The notes: generated from the letters alone by a model not told the origin. Counted from the stretch's first letter, positions 1 to 8,122 are shown. The stretch: 64,000 bases of DNA from Halomonas sp. I5-271120 (GCF_030553075.1 NZ_CP130701.1:558001-622000); one strand, 5' to 3'. Numbers and translations: made by a program.

Positions 1-269
1 CAAGCCATAAGGCCGGCGCCCTGGTGACCGCCAACTTCCTGCTCTCGCCGGAAGCACAGGCACACAAGCAGGACCCGGCCGTGTGGGGCGATCGCACGGT
101 ACTCGATATGGACGCAGTGAGCGACGAGGTGCGCGCGACCTTCATCGACGACAGTGACAACCCGGCCGCCCTGCCCGCCGGCGCCTTGTCGAAGACGGTT
201 CCCGAGCCGCACCCGAGCTGGATGGAACGCCTCGAGGCGGCCTGGCTCGAGCGTTACGGCAGCCAGTGA
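1..269 (+). CDS. ynjB: YnjB-like ABC transporter substrate-binding protein, C-terminal fragment
   Basis: The reading frame is open from the first bases of the window to a TGA at 267-269, so only about the last 89 residues of the protein are present. They include a segment (ANFLLSPEAQA) typical of the C-terminal lobe of periplasmic binding proteins, where the late helices close the ligand cleft. The stop lies four bases before the ATG of a double-module permease of YnjC type, and an ATPase of YnjD type follows, which fixes the identity as the YnjB-like binding protein of this importer. The ligand of YnjBCD systems is not settled; thiamine-like compounds have been suggested from family similarity. 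An internal GTG at 24 is an in-frame valine, not a start. Confidence 0.75.
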   Translation, partial: SHKAGALVTANFLLSPEAQAHKQDPAVWGDRTVLDMDAVSDEVRATFIDDSDNPAALPAGALSKTVPEPHPSWMERLEAAWLERYGSQ

Positions 270-273
270 CCCG

Positions 274-1971
274 ATGCGCCTCTTCTCACCGACCATTCGC
301 ACCATCCCCTGGCTCGCCATGGCCCTGCTCAGCCTGCCGGTGGCCGGGGGACTCGCCGGGATTCTAGCCCCGGCGCTGGGCTGGCTGCCGGCTCTCGGCG
401 GCGATGAACTGACCCTTGAGCACTGGCGGACCCTGGTGGCGACGCCGGGACTTGCCGACATGGTGCGCCTGAGCCTGAGCGCCGGGCTTGCCAGTTCGCT
501 GATCTCGCTGGCCATCGTCATGCTGTTTCTCGGCGCCTTCGCCGAGACACGGGCCCTGGCCCTGGTGCGGCGACTGCTGTCGCCCCTGCTGGCGGTGCCG
601 CATGCTGCTGCCGCCATCGGCATCGCCTTCCTGCTCACCCCCTCGGGGCTCGCCAGCCGTATGATCTCCCCCTGGCCCAGCGGCTGGGACACGCCGCCGG
701 ACTATCTCTTCCCCGGCGACCCCTGGGGCCTGGGCCTCACCATCGGCCTGGTCATCAAGGAAGTGCCCTTCCTGTTACTGATGAGCCTGGCCGCCCTGCC
801 CCAGTGTCAGGCCCAGGCACGGCTGCGGCTGGCCCGATCGCTGGGCTATGCGCCAGTCACCGCCTTCGCCAAGGCGGTGCTGCCGGGGCTCTACCCGCTG
901 ATTCGCCTGCCGATCTATGCGGTAATCGCCTTCGCCTCCGCCAATGTCGAAGTGGCCATGATCCTCGGCCCCACCACCCCGCCGCCGCTCGCAGTGGCGG
1001 TGGTGCGCTGGATCAACGACCCGGACCTTTCCATGCGCTTCGTCGCCTCGGCGGCGGCCCTGTTGCAGCTCGGCGTGACCCTGGCGGCGCTCGGCCTGTG
1101 GTGGCTCGGCGAACGACTGGTCGCACGCCTGACCCGGACCGCCCTGTCCAGCGGCCGCCGCCAGGCCGGCGACCGTCTGTGGGCCGGCGCCGGCGGGCTC
1201 ACCACCCTGCTGGCCGTCCTGCTGCTCGGCGGCAGCCTCGTGGGGTTGGTGCTGTGGTCACTGGCCGCCTGGTGGCCCTTCCCGGCAGCGCTGCCAAACC
1301 CCTTGAGCCTGCACGCCTGGCAGGGGGCGCTGCCCGGCCTCAAGGACCCGCTGGCACAGACGGCGCTGATCGGCCTGGCCGCCACCGGGCTGTCGCTGGT
1401 ATTGACCGTCGGCGCTCTGGAGGCCGAGCATCTGCGCAACCGTGGCATGGCCGCCTGGGCAGAACTGGTGCTGTATCTGCCGTTAGTCGTACCGCCGGTC
1501 GCCTTCCTGTTCGGTCTGGTCCAGCTGCAGGTTCAGGCCGGCCTGGCCCCGGGAGCATTGGCCGTGATTCTGGCCCATAGCCTCTTCGTGCTGCCCTATG
1601 TCTTCCTGTCGCTTGCCGAGAGCTATCGGCGTCTGGACCCTCGCTGGGCACAGGTGGCGGCGAGCCTCGGCCATTCCCCGGCCAGCCTCTTTGTGCGCGT
1701 ACGCCTGCCGCTGCTGACGGTTCCGATCCTGACCGCCGCGGCGGTCGGCTTCTCGGTAAGCGTCGGCCAGTATCTGCCGACTCTGCTGATGAGCGCCGGT
1801 CGCCTGTCCACGCTGACTACCGAGGCGGTAAGCCTGGCAAGCGGTGGCGACCGCCGCCTGACCGCCGTCTATGCACTGATGCAGCTGCTGCTGCCGGCCC
1901 TGGGCTTCACCCTGGCCCTGGCCCTGCCCCGCCTGCTGATGCGTCACCGAAGTGGAGTACTCAATCCGTGA
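274..1971 (+). CDS. ynjC: YnjC-like ABC transporter permease (fused double module)
   Basis: This 565-residue integral membrane protein has two tandem binding-protein-dependent permease modules, like the ThiP/YnjC fusion type. Each half carries an EAA-like cytoplasmic loop that contacts the ATPase: around residue 187 (ARSLGYAPVTAFAKAVLPG) and around residue 462 (AASLGHSPASLFVRVRLPL). About a dozen hydrophobic segments surround them. The ATG at 274 follows the binding-protein stop by four bases; the frame stays open upstream but that extension only mirrors the previous gene in another frame. The 3' end overlaps the ATPase start in a GTGA, indicating translational coupling. It would form the membrane channel of the importer. 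Confidence 0.88.
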   Translation: MRLFSPTIRTIPWLAMALLSLPVAGGLAGILAPALGWLPALGGDELTLEHWRTLVATPGLADMVRLSLSAGLASSLISLAIVMLFLGAFAETRALALVRRLLSPLLAVPHAAAAIGIAFLLTPSGLASRMISPWPSGWDTPPDYLFPGDPWGLGLTIGLVIKEVPFLLLMSLAALPQCQAQARLRLARSLGYAPVTAFAKAVLPGLYPLIRLPIYAVIAFASANVEVAMILGPTTPPPLAVAVVRWINDPDLSMRFVASAAALLQLGVTLAALGLWWLGERLVARLTRTALSSGRRQAGDRLWAGAGGLTTLLAVLLLGGSLVGLVLWSLAAWWPFPAALPNPLSLHAWQGALPGLKDPLAQTALIGLAATGLSLVLTVGALEAEHLRNRGMAAWAELVLYLPLVVPPVAFLFGLVQLQVQAGLAPGALAVILAHSLFVLPYVFLSLAESYRRLDPRWAQVAASLGHSPASLFVRVRLPLLTVPILTAAAVGFSVSVGQYLPTLLMSAGRLSTLTTEAVSLASGGDRRLTAVYALMQLLLPALGFTLALALPRLLMRHRSGVLNP

Positions 1972-2723
1972 CCCCTCTCGATACCCTTTCCCCTAGCGGG
2001 GCTATCCATACGAGCGCTGAGCGCACGGCAGACGGCCGCCTTTCCACCGGGCATGCCCTGATCCTCGAGGACATACGCATCGACCAGGGCGGCCGCCCGC
2101 TGCTATCGCTGGATGCCCGCATCGCCCCGGGCGAGGTGCTGACGCTGATGGGCCCGTCAGGCGTCGGCAAGTCGACCCTGCTTGCCTACCTGGCCGGCTT
2201 CCTGGCGCCCGCCTTCACCGGCCAGGGGCGGGTGCTGCTCAATGACAGCGACCTGACTCGCCTGCCGGCCGAGGCGCGCCAGCTGGGCCTGTTGTTTCAG
2301 GACCCGCTGCTCTTCCCCCACCTGAGCGTCGGCGGCAACCTGGCCTTCGGCATGCCCCGGAAGGAGCCCTTGAATGCATCCGGGAAAGGGCCCCGGAAAG
2401 AGACTCGGCGGGCACGACACGAGAAAATAGAGGCAGCGCTCGAAGAAATCGGAATGGCCGGCTTCGCCGACCGCGACCCGACCACGCTATCTGGCGGCCA
2501 GCGCTCACGGGTGGCGCTGATGCGGGTGCTGCTCTCAAAGCCCTGTGCCATGCTGCTGGATGAGCCCTTCTCGAAGCTCGATGCCTCGCTGCGCCAAGAA
2601 ATGCGTTCGCTGGTCTTCACGCGGGTGCAGCGCCTTGGCCTCCCGGCGCTGATGGTGACCCACGATGCGGCCGATGCGAATGCCGCCGGCGGTCCGGTCA
2701 TCGAGCTGGGAGCCCAGCCTTGA
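1968..2723 (+). CDS. ynjD: YnjD-like ABC transporter ATP-binding protein
   Basis: A 251-residue ABC ATPase that powers the YnjBC importer. Walker A (GPSGVGKST) is near residue 61, the signature LSGGQRSRVAL near 173, Walker B (MLLDEPF) near 195, and the switch histidine follows in LMVTHDAAD. The GTG start overlaps the permease stop by four bases. About 34 residues precede the first beta strand of the nucleotide-binding fold (ALILEDIRID) and are longer than usual, but there is no later start codon to replace the GTG. Between Q-loop and signature there is a basic stretch rich in Lys/Arg. A 17-bp imperfect tandem repeat begins at the stop codon. Confidence 0.88.
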   Translation: MTPLDTLSPSGAIHTSAERTADGRLSTGHALILEDIRIDQGGRPLLSLDARIAPGEVLTLMGPSGVGKSTLLAYLAGFLAPAFTGQGRVLLNDSDLTRLPAEARQLGLLFQDPLLFPHLSVGGNLAFGMPRKEPLNASGKGPRKETRRARHEKIEAALEEIGMAGFADRDPTTLSGGQRSRVALMRVLLSKPCAMLLDEPFSKLDASLRQEMRSLVFTRVQRLGLPALMVTHDAADANAAGGPVIELGAQP

Positions 2724-2785
2724 CCCCATCCATGTCTTGACCCTATCCATGCCTCGTCCAAGCCAGTGACCATGCCCGTATCCAT
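2720..2785. repeat. Degenerate tandem repeat, 17-bp period, at the ynjD stop codon
   Basis: Two copies, TTGACCCCATCCATGTC (2720-2736) and TTGACCCTATCCATGCC (2737-2753), agree at 15 of 17 positions. A looser third copy lies at 2767-2785. The first copy contains the ynjD stop codon TGA (2721-2723), and the last runs over the start region of the next gene. Confidence 0.75.
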
Positions 2786-3482
2786 AGTCCTCTCCCGCCC
2801 CCCGCGCCTGAGCATCATCATTCCCACCCTGAACGAGGCGGCCAGCATCGAAAGCCAGCTGACCGCCCTGCTCGGCCTGTGGGTGTGTGGCGTCGAGCTG
2901 ATCGTCGTCGATGGCGGCAGCCAGGACGACACCGTGGCGATTGCCAAGCGCCACGCCAGCCGAGTGCTATCCAGCGAACCGGGCCGCGCCAGGCAGATGA
3001 ACCTGGGCGCCCGGACCAGTCGTGGCGAGCAGCTCTTGTTCCTGCACGCCGATACGAAACTGCCCCGCCGTGCCGACCGACTGATCGCCAAGGCCTTGTC
3101 TGGCTCACGCTGCTGGGGGCGCTTCGACATTCGCCTATCAGGTGAGCAGAGCATGCTGGGTGTCATCGCCTTCTGCATGAACTGGCGCTCGAGACTCACC
3201 GGCATCGCCACCGGCGACCAGGCCCTGTTCATGACCCGCGCCGCCTTCGAGGCCGTGGGCGGCTATCCAGATCAACCGCTGATGGAGGACATCGAGATCA
3301 GCAAACGCTTGAAACACCTATCGAAGCCGGCCTGCCTGCGCGCGCGGGTGGTGAGTTCCGGGCGACGCTGGGAGAACAACGGCCTGTGGGTCACCATGCT
3401 GCTGATGTGGCGGCTGCGCTATCGCTACTGGCGCGGCGAGGACTGCCAACGGCTGGCCGAGGAGTACCGCCATGCACGCTGA
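2772..3482 (+). CDS. GT2 glycosyltransferase, TIGR04283 type (rSAM/selenodomain-associated transferase 2)
   Basis: This 236-residue protein opens with a GT-A nucleotide-sugar fold (LSIIIPTLNEAASIESQL, then VVDGGSQDDT) and has the acceptor-side segment TGDQALFMTRAAFEAVGGYPDQPLMEDIE, here quoted only in part: GGYPDQPLMEDIE near residue 160. The compact size and its position directly before a TIGR04282 protein identify it as the partner known as rSAM/selenodomain-associated transferase 2, also found in arsenosugar clusters. No arsenic or radical SAM gene is in the window, so the acceptor is unknown. ATG at 2772 was preferred to GTG at 2766; neither has a strong ribosome site. The gene overlaps the next by 11 bp. 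Confidence 0.8.
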   Translation: MPVSIVLSRPPRLSIIIPTLNEAASIESQLTALLGLWVCGVELIVVDGGSQDDTVAIAKRHASRVLSSEPGRARQMNLGARTSRGEQLLFLHADTKLPRRADRLIAKALSGSRCWGRFDIRLSGEQSMLGVIAFCMNWRSRLTGIATGDQALFMTRAAFEAVGGYPDQPLMEDIEISKRLKHLSKPACLRARVVSSGRRWENNGLWVTMLLMWRLRYRYWRGEDCQRLAEEYRHAR

Positions 3483-4098
3483 TCCGCTTAACGACGGCTT
3501 CCCCCTGGCCATTCTCGCCAAGGCCCCCGTGCCGGGACGGGTCAAGACGCGGCTGACCCCTACCTTCGCCCCCGAGACCGCGGCCAGGCTGCACGAGCAG
3601 CTGCTACGTCAGACCCTGAAGGTCGCACTGGCCGCCACTCCGGCCCACCGCATCGTGCTGTGGACCAGCCTCGAGCATGACCACCCGCTGTTCGTGGAAT
3701 TCGCCGAGCGCCATGGCATCAGCCTGCGCCCCCAGCCTGAGGGCGACCTAGGTGTGCGCATGTTCACGGCGCTCGAGGCCATGGGCGCCCCGGGACTCTT
3801 GGTGGGCAGCGACTGCCCGGTGCTGGCGCCTCAACTGCTGGCCGACTGTCACGCGGCCCTTTCCCGCCATGACGGCGTGCTGCTGCCCGCCGAGGACGGC
3901 GGCTATGCACTGGTGGGGCTACGGGCGCCTTGTCAGGCGTTCTTCACGGATATCGCCTGGGGCAGTGATCGAGTGCTTGCCCAGACGCTGGCCCGAGCCG
4001 ACAGCCTGGGCTGGCGACTCGCGCAGCCTGCCAAGGTATGGGACGTCGATCGGCCCGAAGATGTGGCCCGCTGGCAGAGCCAAGACACCTCGCCTTGA
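3472..4098 (+). CDS. TIGR04282/DUF2064 family transferase (rSAM/selenodomain-associated transferase 1)
   Basis: The 208-residue product has the nucleotidyl/glycosyl-transferase-like signature AILAKAPVPGRVKTRL near the N terminus and VGSDCPVL in the middle, characteristic of the DUF2064 family, which shares its fold with MobA/CofC-type enzymes. It is almost always encoded next to a TIGR04283 glycosyltransferase, as here, where the two genes overlap by 11 bp. The ATG at 3472 has GAGGAG at a good distance. The joint product is not known; arsenosugar synthesis is only one context of this pair, and no arsenic gene is present here. Confidence 0.8.
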   Translation: MHADPLNDGFPLAILAKAPVPGRVKTRLTPTFAPETAARLHEQLLRQTLKVALAATPAHRIVLWTSLEHDHPLFVEFAERHGISLRPQPEGDLGVRMFTALEAMGAPGLLVGSDCPVLAPQLLADCHAALSRHDGVLLPAEDGGYALVGLRAPCQAFFTDIAWGSDRVLAQTLARADSLGWRLAQPAKVWDVDRPEDVARWQSQDTSP

Positions 4099-4151
4099 TG
4101 TTTCGCATCGGCGGATCATGCTACGAAGAGCGATCGACGACAGGGGATGAC

Positions 4152-4760
4152 ATGGCGGCGGGAACAACGCAAGACACCAACGCAAGGATGCAGCGCCTGG
4201 CGGCCGTGCGGCCTCGGCTGGTGTCCTTCGCACGGCTGCAGCTCAGGGAACCAGCCCTGGCCGAGGATGCCGTGCAGGAGGCGCTGGCCACCGCCATCGA
4301 GAAGGACGACGACTTCGCGGGGCGTTCCGGTTACGAGACCTGGGTGTTCGGCATCCTCAAGTACAAGATCCTCGATGCCCTGCGCGCCCAGCGCCGCCAG
4401 GGCAAGTGGCAGCCCTTCGACGACGAAAGCGACGACGAGGCCATCGACCGGCAGTTTCAACAGAGCGGGCACTGGCAGCTCGCCGCCCGCCCCTCGGACT
4501 GGGGCGATCCGGAAGCCACCTTCGCCAACGAGCATTTCTGGCGGGTCTTTGACACCTGCATGATTGCCCTGCCGGAGAACATCGCCCGCGTCTTCTCGCT
4601 GCGCGAACTGATGGGACTTTCCACCGCGGACATCTGCAAGGAAACCGGGCTCAAAGAGAACAACTGCTGGGTGATCCTGCACCGTGCTCGCCTGCGCCTG
4701 CGGGCCTGCATCGAGCGCGGCTATCTCTCCCAGCACGGCCTGTCGGAGCAAGAAAAATGA
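4152..4760 (+). CDS. ECF-like sigma-70 family RNA polymerase sigma factor
   Basis: A 202-residue sigma factor with region 2 over residues ~17-85 (LVSFARLQLREPALAEDAVQEAL, shown in part as LAEDAVQEAL) and region 4 over ~145-190, containing the helix-turn-helix LSTADICKETGLKENNCWV and the tail RARLRLRACIE. Between them is an acidic linker. It resembles the TIGR02943-type sigma factors that are encoded with a small zinc-finger protein, which is exactly the case here (ATGA overlap). ATG at 4152 has AGGGGA upstream and gives the expected length; an earlier ATG at 4098 overlaps the preceding stop but lacks a ribosome site. It probably controls a small stress regulon; the target promoters are not evident. 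Confidence 0.85.
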   Translation: MAAGTTQDTNARMQRLAAVRPRLVSFARLQLREPALAEDAVQEALATAIEKDDDFAGRSGYETWVFGILKYKILDALRAQRRQGKWQPFDDESDDEAIDRQFQQSGHWQLAARPSDWGDPEATFANEHFWRVFDTCMIALPENIARVFSLRELMGLSTADICKETGLKENNCWVILHRARLRLRACIERGYLSQHGLSEQEK

Positions 4761-4978
4761 TCAAGGTGATGATGTGCCGGGAAGCGACCCGGCTGATGTC
4801 CAAGCGCCTGGACGCCACACTCAGCCTTGGCGAGCGCTTTTCGCTGCGCTTTCACCTGGGCATGTGTCGTGCCTGTCGCCACTGCAATGCCCAGTTCGAC
4901 CTGCTGCACCAGGCCGGCCGTCGCTTCGACGATGAGCCGCCCGCGGACGAAGGTGACAACACCTCAACCCGGCGCTGA
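4757..4978 (+). CDS. Small zinc-finger (zf-HC2-like) putative anti-sigma factor
   Basis: A 73-residue soluble protein with a Cys near the start (MCREATRLMSKRLD), then HLGMCRACRHC. This H-x3-C-x2-C spacing is the zinc-binding core of anti-sigma domains of the zf-HC2/ZAS type. There is no transmembrane segment, so it would act in the cytoplasm. Its start overlaps the sigma factor stop as ATGA, and a strong hairpin follows, so the pair ends the operon. The assignment as anti-sigma partner rests on the motif and coupling. Confidence 0.78.
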   Translation: MIKVMMCREATRLMSKRLDATLSLGERFSLRFHLGMCRACRHCNAQFDLLHQAGRRFDDEPPADEGDNTSTRR

Positions 4979-5009
4979 TTCGTCGTCGATGGCTGACGGC
5001 TAGCCTGAG

Positions 5010-5040
5010 CGACCGCCCCGGCGCGAGGCCGGGGCGGTCG
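5010..5040 (+). terminator. Strong hairpin after the sigma/anti-sigma pair
   Basis: A perfect 13-bp GC-rich stem (5010-5022 with 5028-5040) and a 5-base loop GCGAG lies 31 bp after the zinc-finger gene. It sits between convergent genes and is followed by TTGCTG rather than a long T run. It could serve both strands. Confidence 0.7.
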
Positions 5041-5054
5041 TTGCTGCATAACGC

Positions 5055-5726
5055 CTAGATAAGCCGATCGGCCAATTCCCAGAGATCGCCGACCGTGAAG
5101 TCGGGCTCGCCGCCCCAGGCATCAAAGGGTGCCTCGGCGCTGCGCCTTATCCAGGCGGCATGCAGGCCGGCATGGCGAGCCCCGATCACGTCGAAGGGAT
5201 TGCTGGAAATCAGCCAGGTGTCCTGGGCCTCGCTCTCCATGCGGTCGCGCAGGTGGGAATAGACCGCAGGATCGGGCTTGAATCGCTTGATCTCATCGAC
5301 GCTTACGATGTCGTCGAAGTGATCGCGCAGCCCGGCCTGACTCAGCAGCCCATCGACCGCCTCACGGGTGCCGTTGGAGAAGGCCACGCAGGTCACCCCG
5401 GCCCGGGTGAAGCGCTCGAGAGCCTCGGCGACGTCGGGAAAGGCCGGCAGCTTGCCGTAGGTGGCCATCAGGCGATCCTTCTGCCCCTCACTAAGGCCAG
5501 CGCTCAGAGCACGGTCGGTAAACTCAAGCGCCTCACGAGTGCAGTCGGAGAAAGGCGCATAGGCCCCCATCAACCCTCGCCGGAAGCTGTACTCCAACTG
5601 CTTGTCACGCCAGCGCTGAGAGAAGGCCGCTGCCCGCTCACCCAGGGCCTCTTCCAGTTCAGCGATCACGCCGTGGGTATCGATCAGGGTGCCATAGACG
5701 TCGAAGGCCAATACGCGTTTGCTCAT
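5055..5726 (-). CDS. Haloacid dehalogenase type II (L-2-haloacid dehalogenase-like hydrolase)
   Basis: The 223-residue product has all motifs of type II haloacid dehalogenases in order: nucleophile Asp9 in FDVYGTLID, Ser117-Asn118 in SNGT, Lys150 in KPDP, and SSNPFD (174-179). These enzymes displace halide from L-2-haloacids through an aspartyl ester in the cytoplasm. The length matches the family (220-230 residues). It is downstream of eutC on the same strand, but the 216-bp spacer holds a 13-bp repeat array, so co-transcription is uncertain. The physiological substrate may be another 2-substituted acid. Confidence 0.82.
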   Translation of the reverse strand: MSKRVLAFDVYGTLIDTHGVIAELEEALGERAAAFSQRWRDKQLEYSFRRGLMGAYAPFSDCTREALEFTDRALSAGLSEGQKDRLMATYGKLPAFPDVAEALERFTRAGVTCVAFSNGTREAVDGLLSQAGLRDHFDDIVSVDEIKRFKPDPAVYSHLRDRMESEAQDTWLISSNPFDVIGARHAGLHAAWIRRSAEAPFDAWGGEPDFTVGDLWELADRLI

Positions 5727-5745
5727 CGTGCATCCTTGTGTCTAG

Positions 5746-5830
5746 TGCTTAAAAAGAAACCTGAGAACTTGTACTTAATACTAAGAAAGCGTCCTGAGAA
5801 AGCGACCTGAAGAAGCGTCCTGAAGAACCG
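5746..5830. repeat. Degenerate tandem repeat, 13-bp period, upstream of the dehalogenase gene
   Basis: Three in-phase 13-bp copies are GAAAGCGTCCTGA (5785-5797), GAAAGCGACCTGA (5798-5810) and AGAAGCGTCCTGA (5811-5823). Two looser, longer copies precede them (GTGCTTAAAAAGAAACCTGAG and GTACTTAATACTAAGAAAGC are similar blocks at about 5746-5790). Confidence 0.8.
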
Positions 5831-5942
5831 TTCAGCATCAGTATCGGATCAACAGCTTGGTAGCATTTAGTCTTGGCGACAAGCCAAGGCCTGGCAGATC
5901 CCCCAGCGCTGGACTCATTCCAAACGGCTAAGCCCAGACGGC

Positions 5943-6920
5943 TCAGGTTAAGCGACTGAGGGCGAAATCCGCGATGGCGGTGTCCTGCACACCGGTGCCG
6001 GTAAGATCACAGACCGTAATGGTCGCCGGCGTCAGCCTCAGGCGCTGGCCCTCGGCAATCACTTGGCCCAGCTCGAAGACCTTGAAAGGCAACTCTCCAT
6101 CGGCCCCGCTCCCGGCCGAAGGTCCATCAGCGGACCCGGCGAAGGCCTTGAGCTCGCCGTTGCGTTCGCTCTGGGCCCGGCTGTCGCAAACGAAGGCATC
6201 GGCGCGGGTCAGCACGCTGGCATCGAGTTCGCGTTTCTCGGGGCTGTCCGAGCCCATGGCGGTGACGTGCACACCCTCGGGCAGGTCCGCCGCACTGAGA
6301 ATCGGCTGCTGGGACGGTGTGGTGGTGACGATGATGTCGGCCTCGGCGCAGGCGGCCCGGACGCTTTCATGCACCGTCACCGCAAGCCCCATGGCGCGCA
6401 GTTGCTCGGCGCAGTCATTCGCCGCCTCCGGCCGACGCGCCCAGAGATCAACGGCCTCGATATCGCGCACCAGACGCAGCGCTTCGACCTGCCGCTTAGC
6501 CTGTTCACCGGCTCCCAGCACCGCGACCCGGCGACTGTCGGCCCGCGACAGATGTTTGGCGGCAATGGCGCCTGCCAGGGCGGTGCGCACCATGGTCAGA
6601 TAGCCCTCGTCGAACAGCACCGCCTCGACCAGGCCGGTCTGGGCCGAGAATACCATCATCAGACCATTGAGGCTGGGAAGCCCTCGCTTGGGATTATCGA
6701 AGAATCCGGGGCTTACCTTGATCGCGAAACGGGAAAAGCCGCGAATATGTGCGGTCTTGACGTCGACCTCGCCGTTGGCTTCCTCGATGGCCATGGACAG
6801 GATCGGCGGCTGCACCGCCTCGCCGCGCCCCAGGGCCGCAAAGCCCGCTTCCACGGCGCTCAGGGCGTCCTGATCCAGCGTCACGGCCGCGCTGATCGCC
6901 GCCCGGTCGAATAGCTGCAT
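5943..6920 (-). CDS. eutC: EutC, ornithine cyclodeaminase/mu-crystallin family ectoine-utilisation enzyme
   Basis: A 325-residue member of the ornithine cyclodeaminase/alanine dehydrogenase family. Lys68 (FAIKVSPGFF) is the conserved catalytic-site lysine and the NAD-binding loop is VLGAGEQAKRQ (136-140 core). EutC is found with EutB in ectoine and hydroxyectoine utilisation clusters, where it is thought to act on intermediates of the hydroxyectoine branch. It lies 46 bp after eutB, with AGGAGAG before the ATG. A Gly/Ser/Ala-rich stretch near residues 256-272 (GSADGPSAGSGADGE) looks like a lineage-specific loop insertion. Confidence 0.87.
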   Translation of the reverse strand: MQLFDRAAISAAVTLDQDALSAVEAGFAALGRGEAVQPPILSMAIEEANGEVDVKTAHIRGFSRFAIKVSPGFFDNPKRGLPSLNGLMMVFSAQTGLVEAVLFDEGYLTMVRTALAGAIAAKHLSRADSRRVAVLGAGEQAKRQVEALRLVRDIEAVDLWARRPEAANDCAEQLRAMGLAVTVHESVRAACAEADIIVTTTPSQQPILSAADLPEGVHVTAMGSDSPEKRELDASVLTRADAFVCDSRAQSERNGELKAFAGSADGPSAGSGADGELPFKVFELGQVIAEGQRLRLTPATITVCDLTGTGVQDTAIADFALSRLT

Positions 6921-6930
6921 GAGCCTCTCC

Positions 6931-6958
6931 TGATGAGGGAATGTCGTGATGAGGGAAT
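6931..6958. repeat. 12-bp direct repeat, 16-bp period, in the eutB-eutC gap
   Basis: TGATGAGGGAAT occurs identically at 6931-6942 and 6947-6958, starting nine bases downstream (on the minus strand) of the eutB stop and abutting the eutC ribosome site. Confidence 0.7.
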
Positions 6959-6966
6959 CAAGTGCA

Positions 6967-7965
6967 CTAGCGTCCTACGAGACGCCGGGCCCGATCAAGG
7001 GTCTCGAGTGACACCCCGTTGCCGGAGACGATCAGCGCAACCGTCTGGCCACGGATATCGATGTGGTGCTCTTCGATCGCCGCCAGCCCGACCGCCGCAG
7101 CGCCCTCGACCAGCAGTTTCTCGTTCTCGAGCATGTCGACCATGGCATGGGCGATGGCGGCCTCGGAGACCTGATAGTGATCGTCCATCACCTCGTCGAC
7201 TAGGGCAAAACTGCAGCGGTTATCCAGGCCGATGCCGCCGCCCAGCGAATCGCCGAGGCTCTCGGCCTCCTCGACCGTCACCGGGTGGCCGGCTTCCAGG
7301 CTCTTCCACATCGCCGCCCCGCGACTGAGGCTGACCCCAGTTATCTGGGCCTCGGGGCGAATGGCCTTCATGGCCGCGCCGATGCCGCCGAGCAGGCCGC
7401 CACCGGAGAGCCCGACGAAGACCCGATCGAGACCGGGGGCATCTTCCAGCAGCTCGAGTCCGATGGTGCCCTGACCGGCGGCAATCAGCGGATCGTCGAA
7501 GGGCGGGACCAGGGTCATGCCCTCCTCGTCGACCAGCCTCGCCACTTCCTTGAAGGCCTCGTCCTGACTGGCGCCGATGCGTGTGACAGTGGCGCCCAGG
7601 GACTCGATGGCGGCGATCTTGTTGGCCGGCACCAGAGTCGACAGGCAGATGGTCGCCGGCACGCCCAGGCGTGCCGCGGCGAAGGCCACCGCCCGGCCGT
7701 GGTTGCCGGTAGACGCGGTGGTGACGCCGCGGGCCAACGCCTCGCGGCCATGGCGTTCAATCAGGGCGGCAATCATGTTGGTGGCGCCGCGCAGCTTGAA
7801 GGCGCCAGTGGGCTGGCAGGTCTCGAGCTTGAGCAGCACTTCGGCCTCGAAGCGCCGCGAGAGGGGCGCCGAGCGCACCAGCGGCGAGCGCACCACCTGG
7901 CCGGCGATGCGCTTGCGAGCCTTATAGAGCTCGGCCAGGGTAACGCCATGAATGGGGTGGGACAT
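6967..7965 (-). CDS. eutB: EutB, PLP-dependent threonine dehydratase-like (hydroxy)ectoine utilisation enzyme
   Basis: The 332-residue product is a fold-type II PLP enzyme. Lys57 in PTGAFKLRG is the Schiff-base lysine, STGNHGRA near residue 85 binds the phosphate side, and a Gly-rich loop SGGGLLGG follows near 180. EutB is thought to dehydrate the hydroxylated diaminobutyrate intermediate from hydroxyectoine. I chose the ATG at 7965, preceded by AAGGAAG, over an upstream ATG at 7995, because it gives the usual N terminus (MSHPIHG). It precedes eutC, and a strong hairpin plus repeat array separates it from doeD. Confidence 0.87.
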   Translation of the reverse strand: MSHPIHGVTLAELYKARKRIAGQVVRSPLVRSAPLSRRFEAEVLLKLETCQPTGAFKLRGATNMIAALIERHGREALARGVTTASTGNHGRAVAFAAARLGVPATICLSTLVPANKIAAIESLGATVTRIGASQDEAFKEVARLVDEEGMTLVPPFDDPLIAAGQGTIGLELLEDAPGLDRVFVGLSGGGLLGGIGAAMKAIRPEAQITGVSLSRGAAMWKSLEAGHPVTVEEAESLGDSLGGGIGLDNRCSFALVDEVMDDHYQVSEAAIAHAMVDMLENEKLLVEGAAAVGLAAIEEHHIDIRGQTVALIVSGNGVSLETLDRARRLVGR

Positions 7966-8002
7966 GGGCTCTTCCTTTATCCTTTCATCCTTCACCGGAT
8001 GA

Positions 8003-8059
8003 CCATAACCATAGCGGTAACCGCCATCATAACCAGCGTCATAGCAACCGTCATAACCA
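8003..8059. repeat. Degenerate CATAACC-type tandem repeat upstream of eutB
   Basis: Blocks such as CATAACC, CATCATAACC, GTCATAGCAACC and GTCATAACC recur about every 10-13 bp between the hairpin at 8056-8090 and the eutB start. The copies are imperfect but clearly related. Confidence 0.65.
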
Positions 8060-8090
8060 AGCGCGCCGCCCAGTGGGCGGCGCGCTTGGT
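8056..8090 (-). terminator. Strong hairpin between doeD and eutB
   Basis: A perfect 16-bp stem (8056-8071 with 8075-8090) with a 3-base loop AGT lies 33 bp after the doeD stop on the minus strand. It lacks a clear T tract. It may end doeCD transcripts, or stabilise their 3' ends, ahead of eutBC. Confidence 0.65.
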
Positions 8091-8122
8091 TCTCAATCGG
8101 CGCTTGCCTGACCTGGCCTCGC

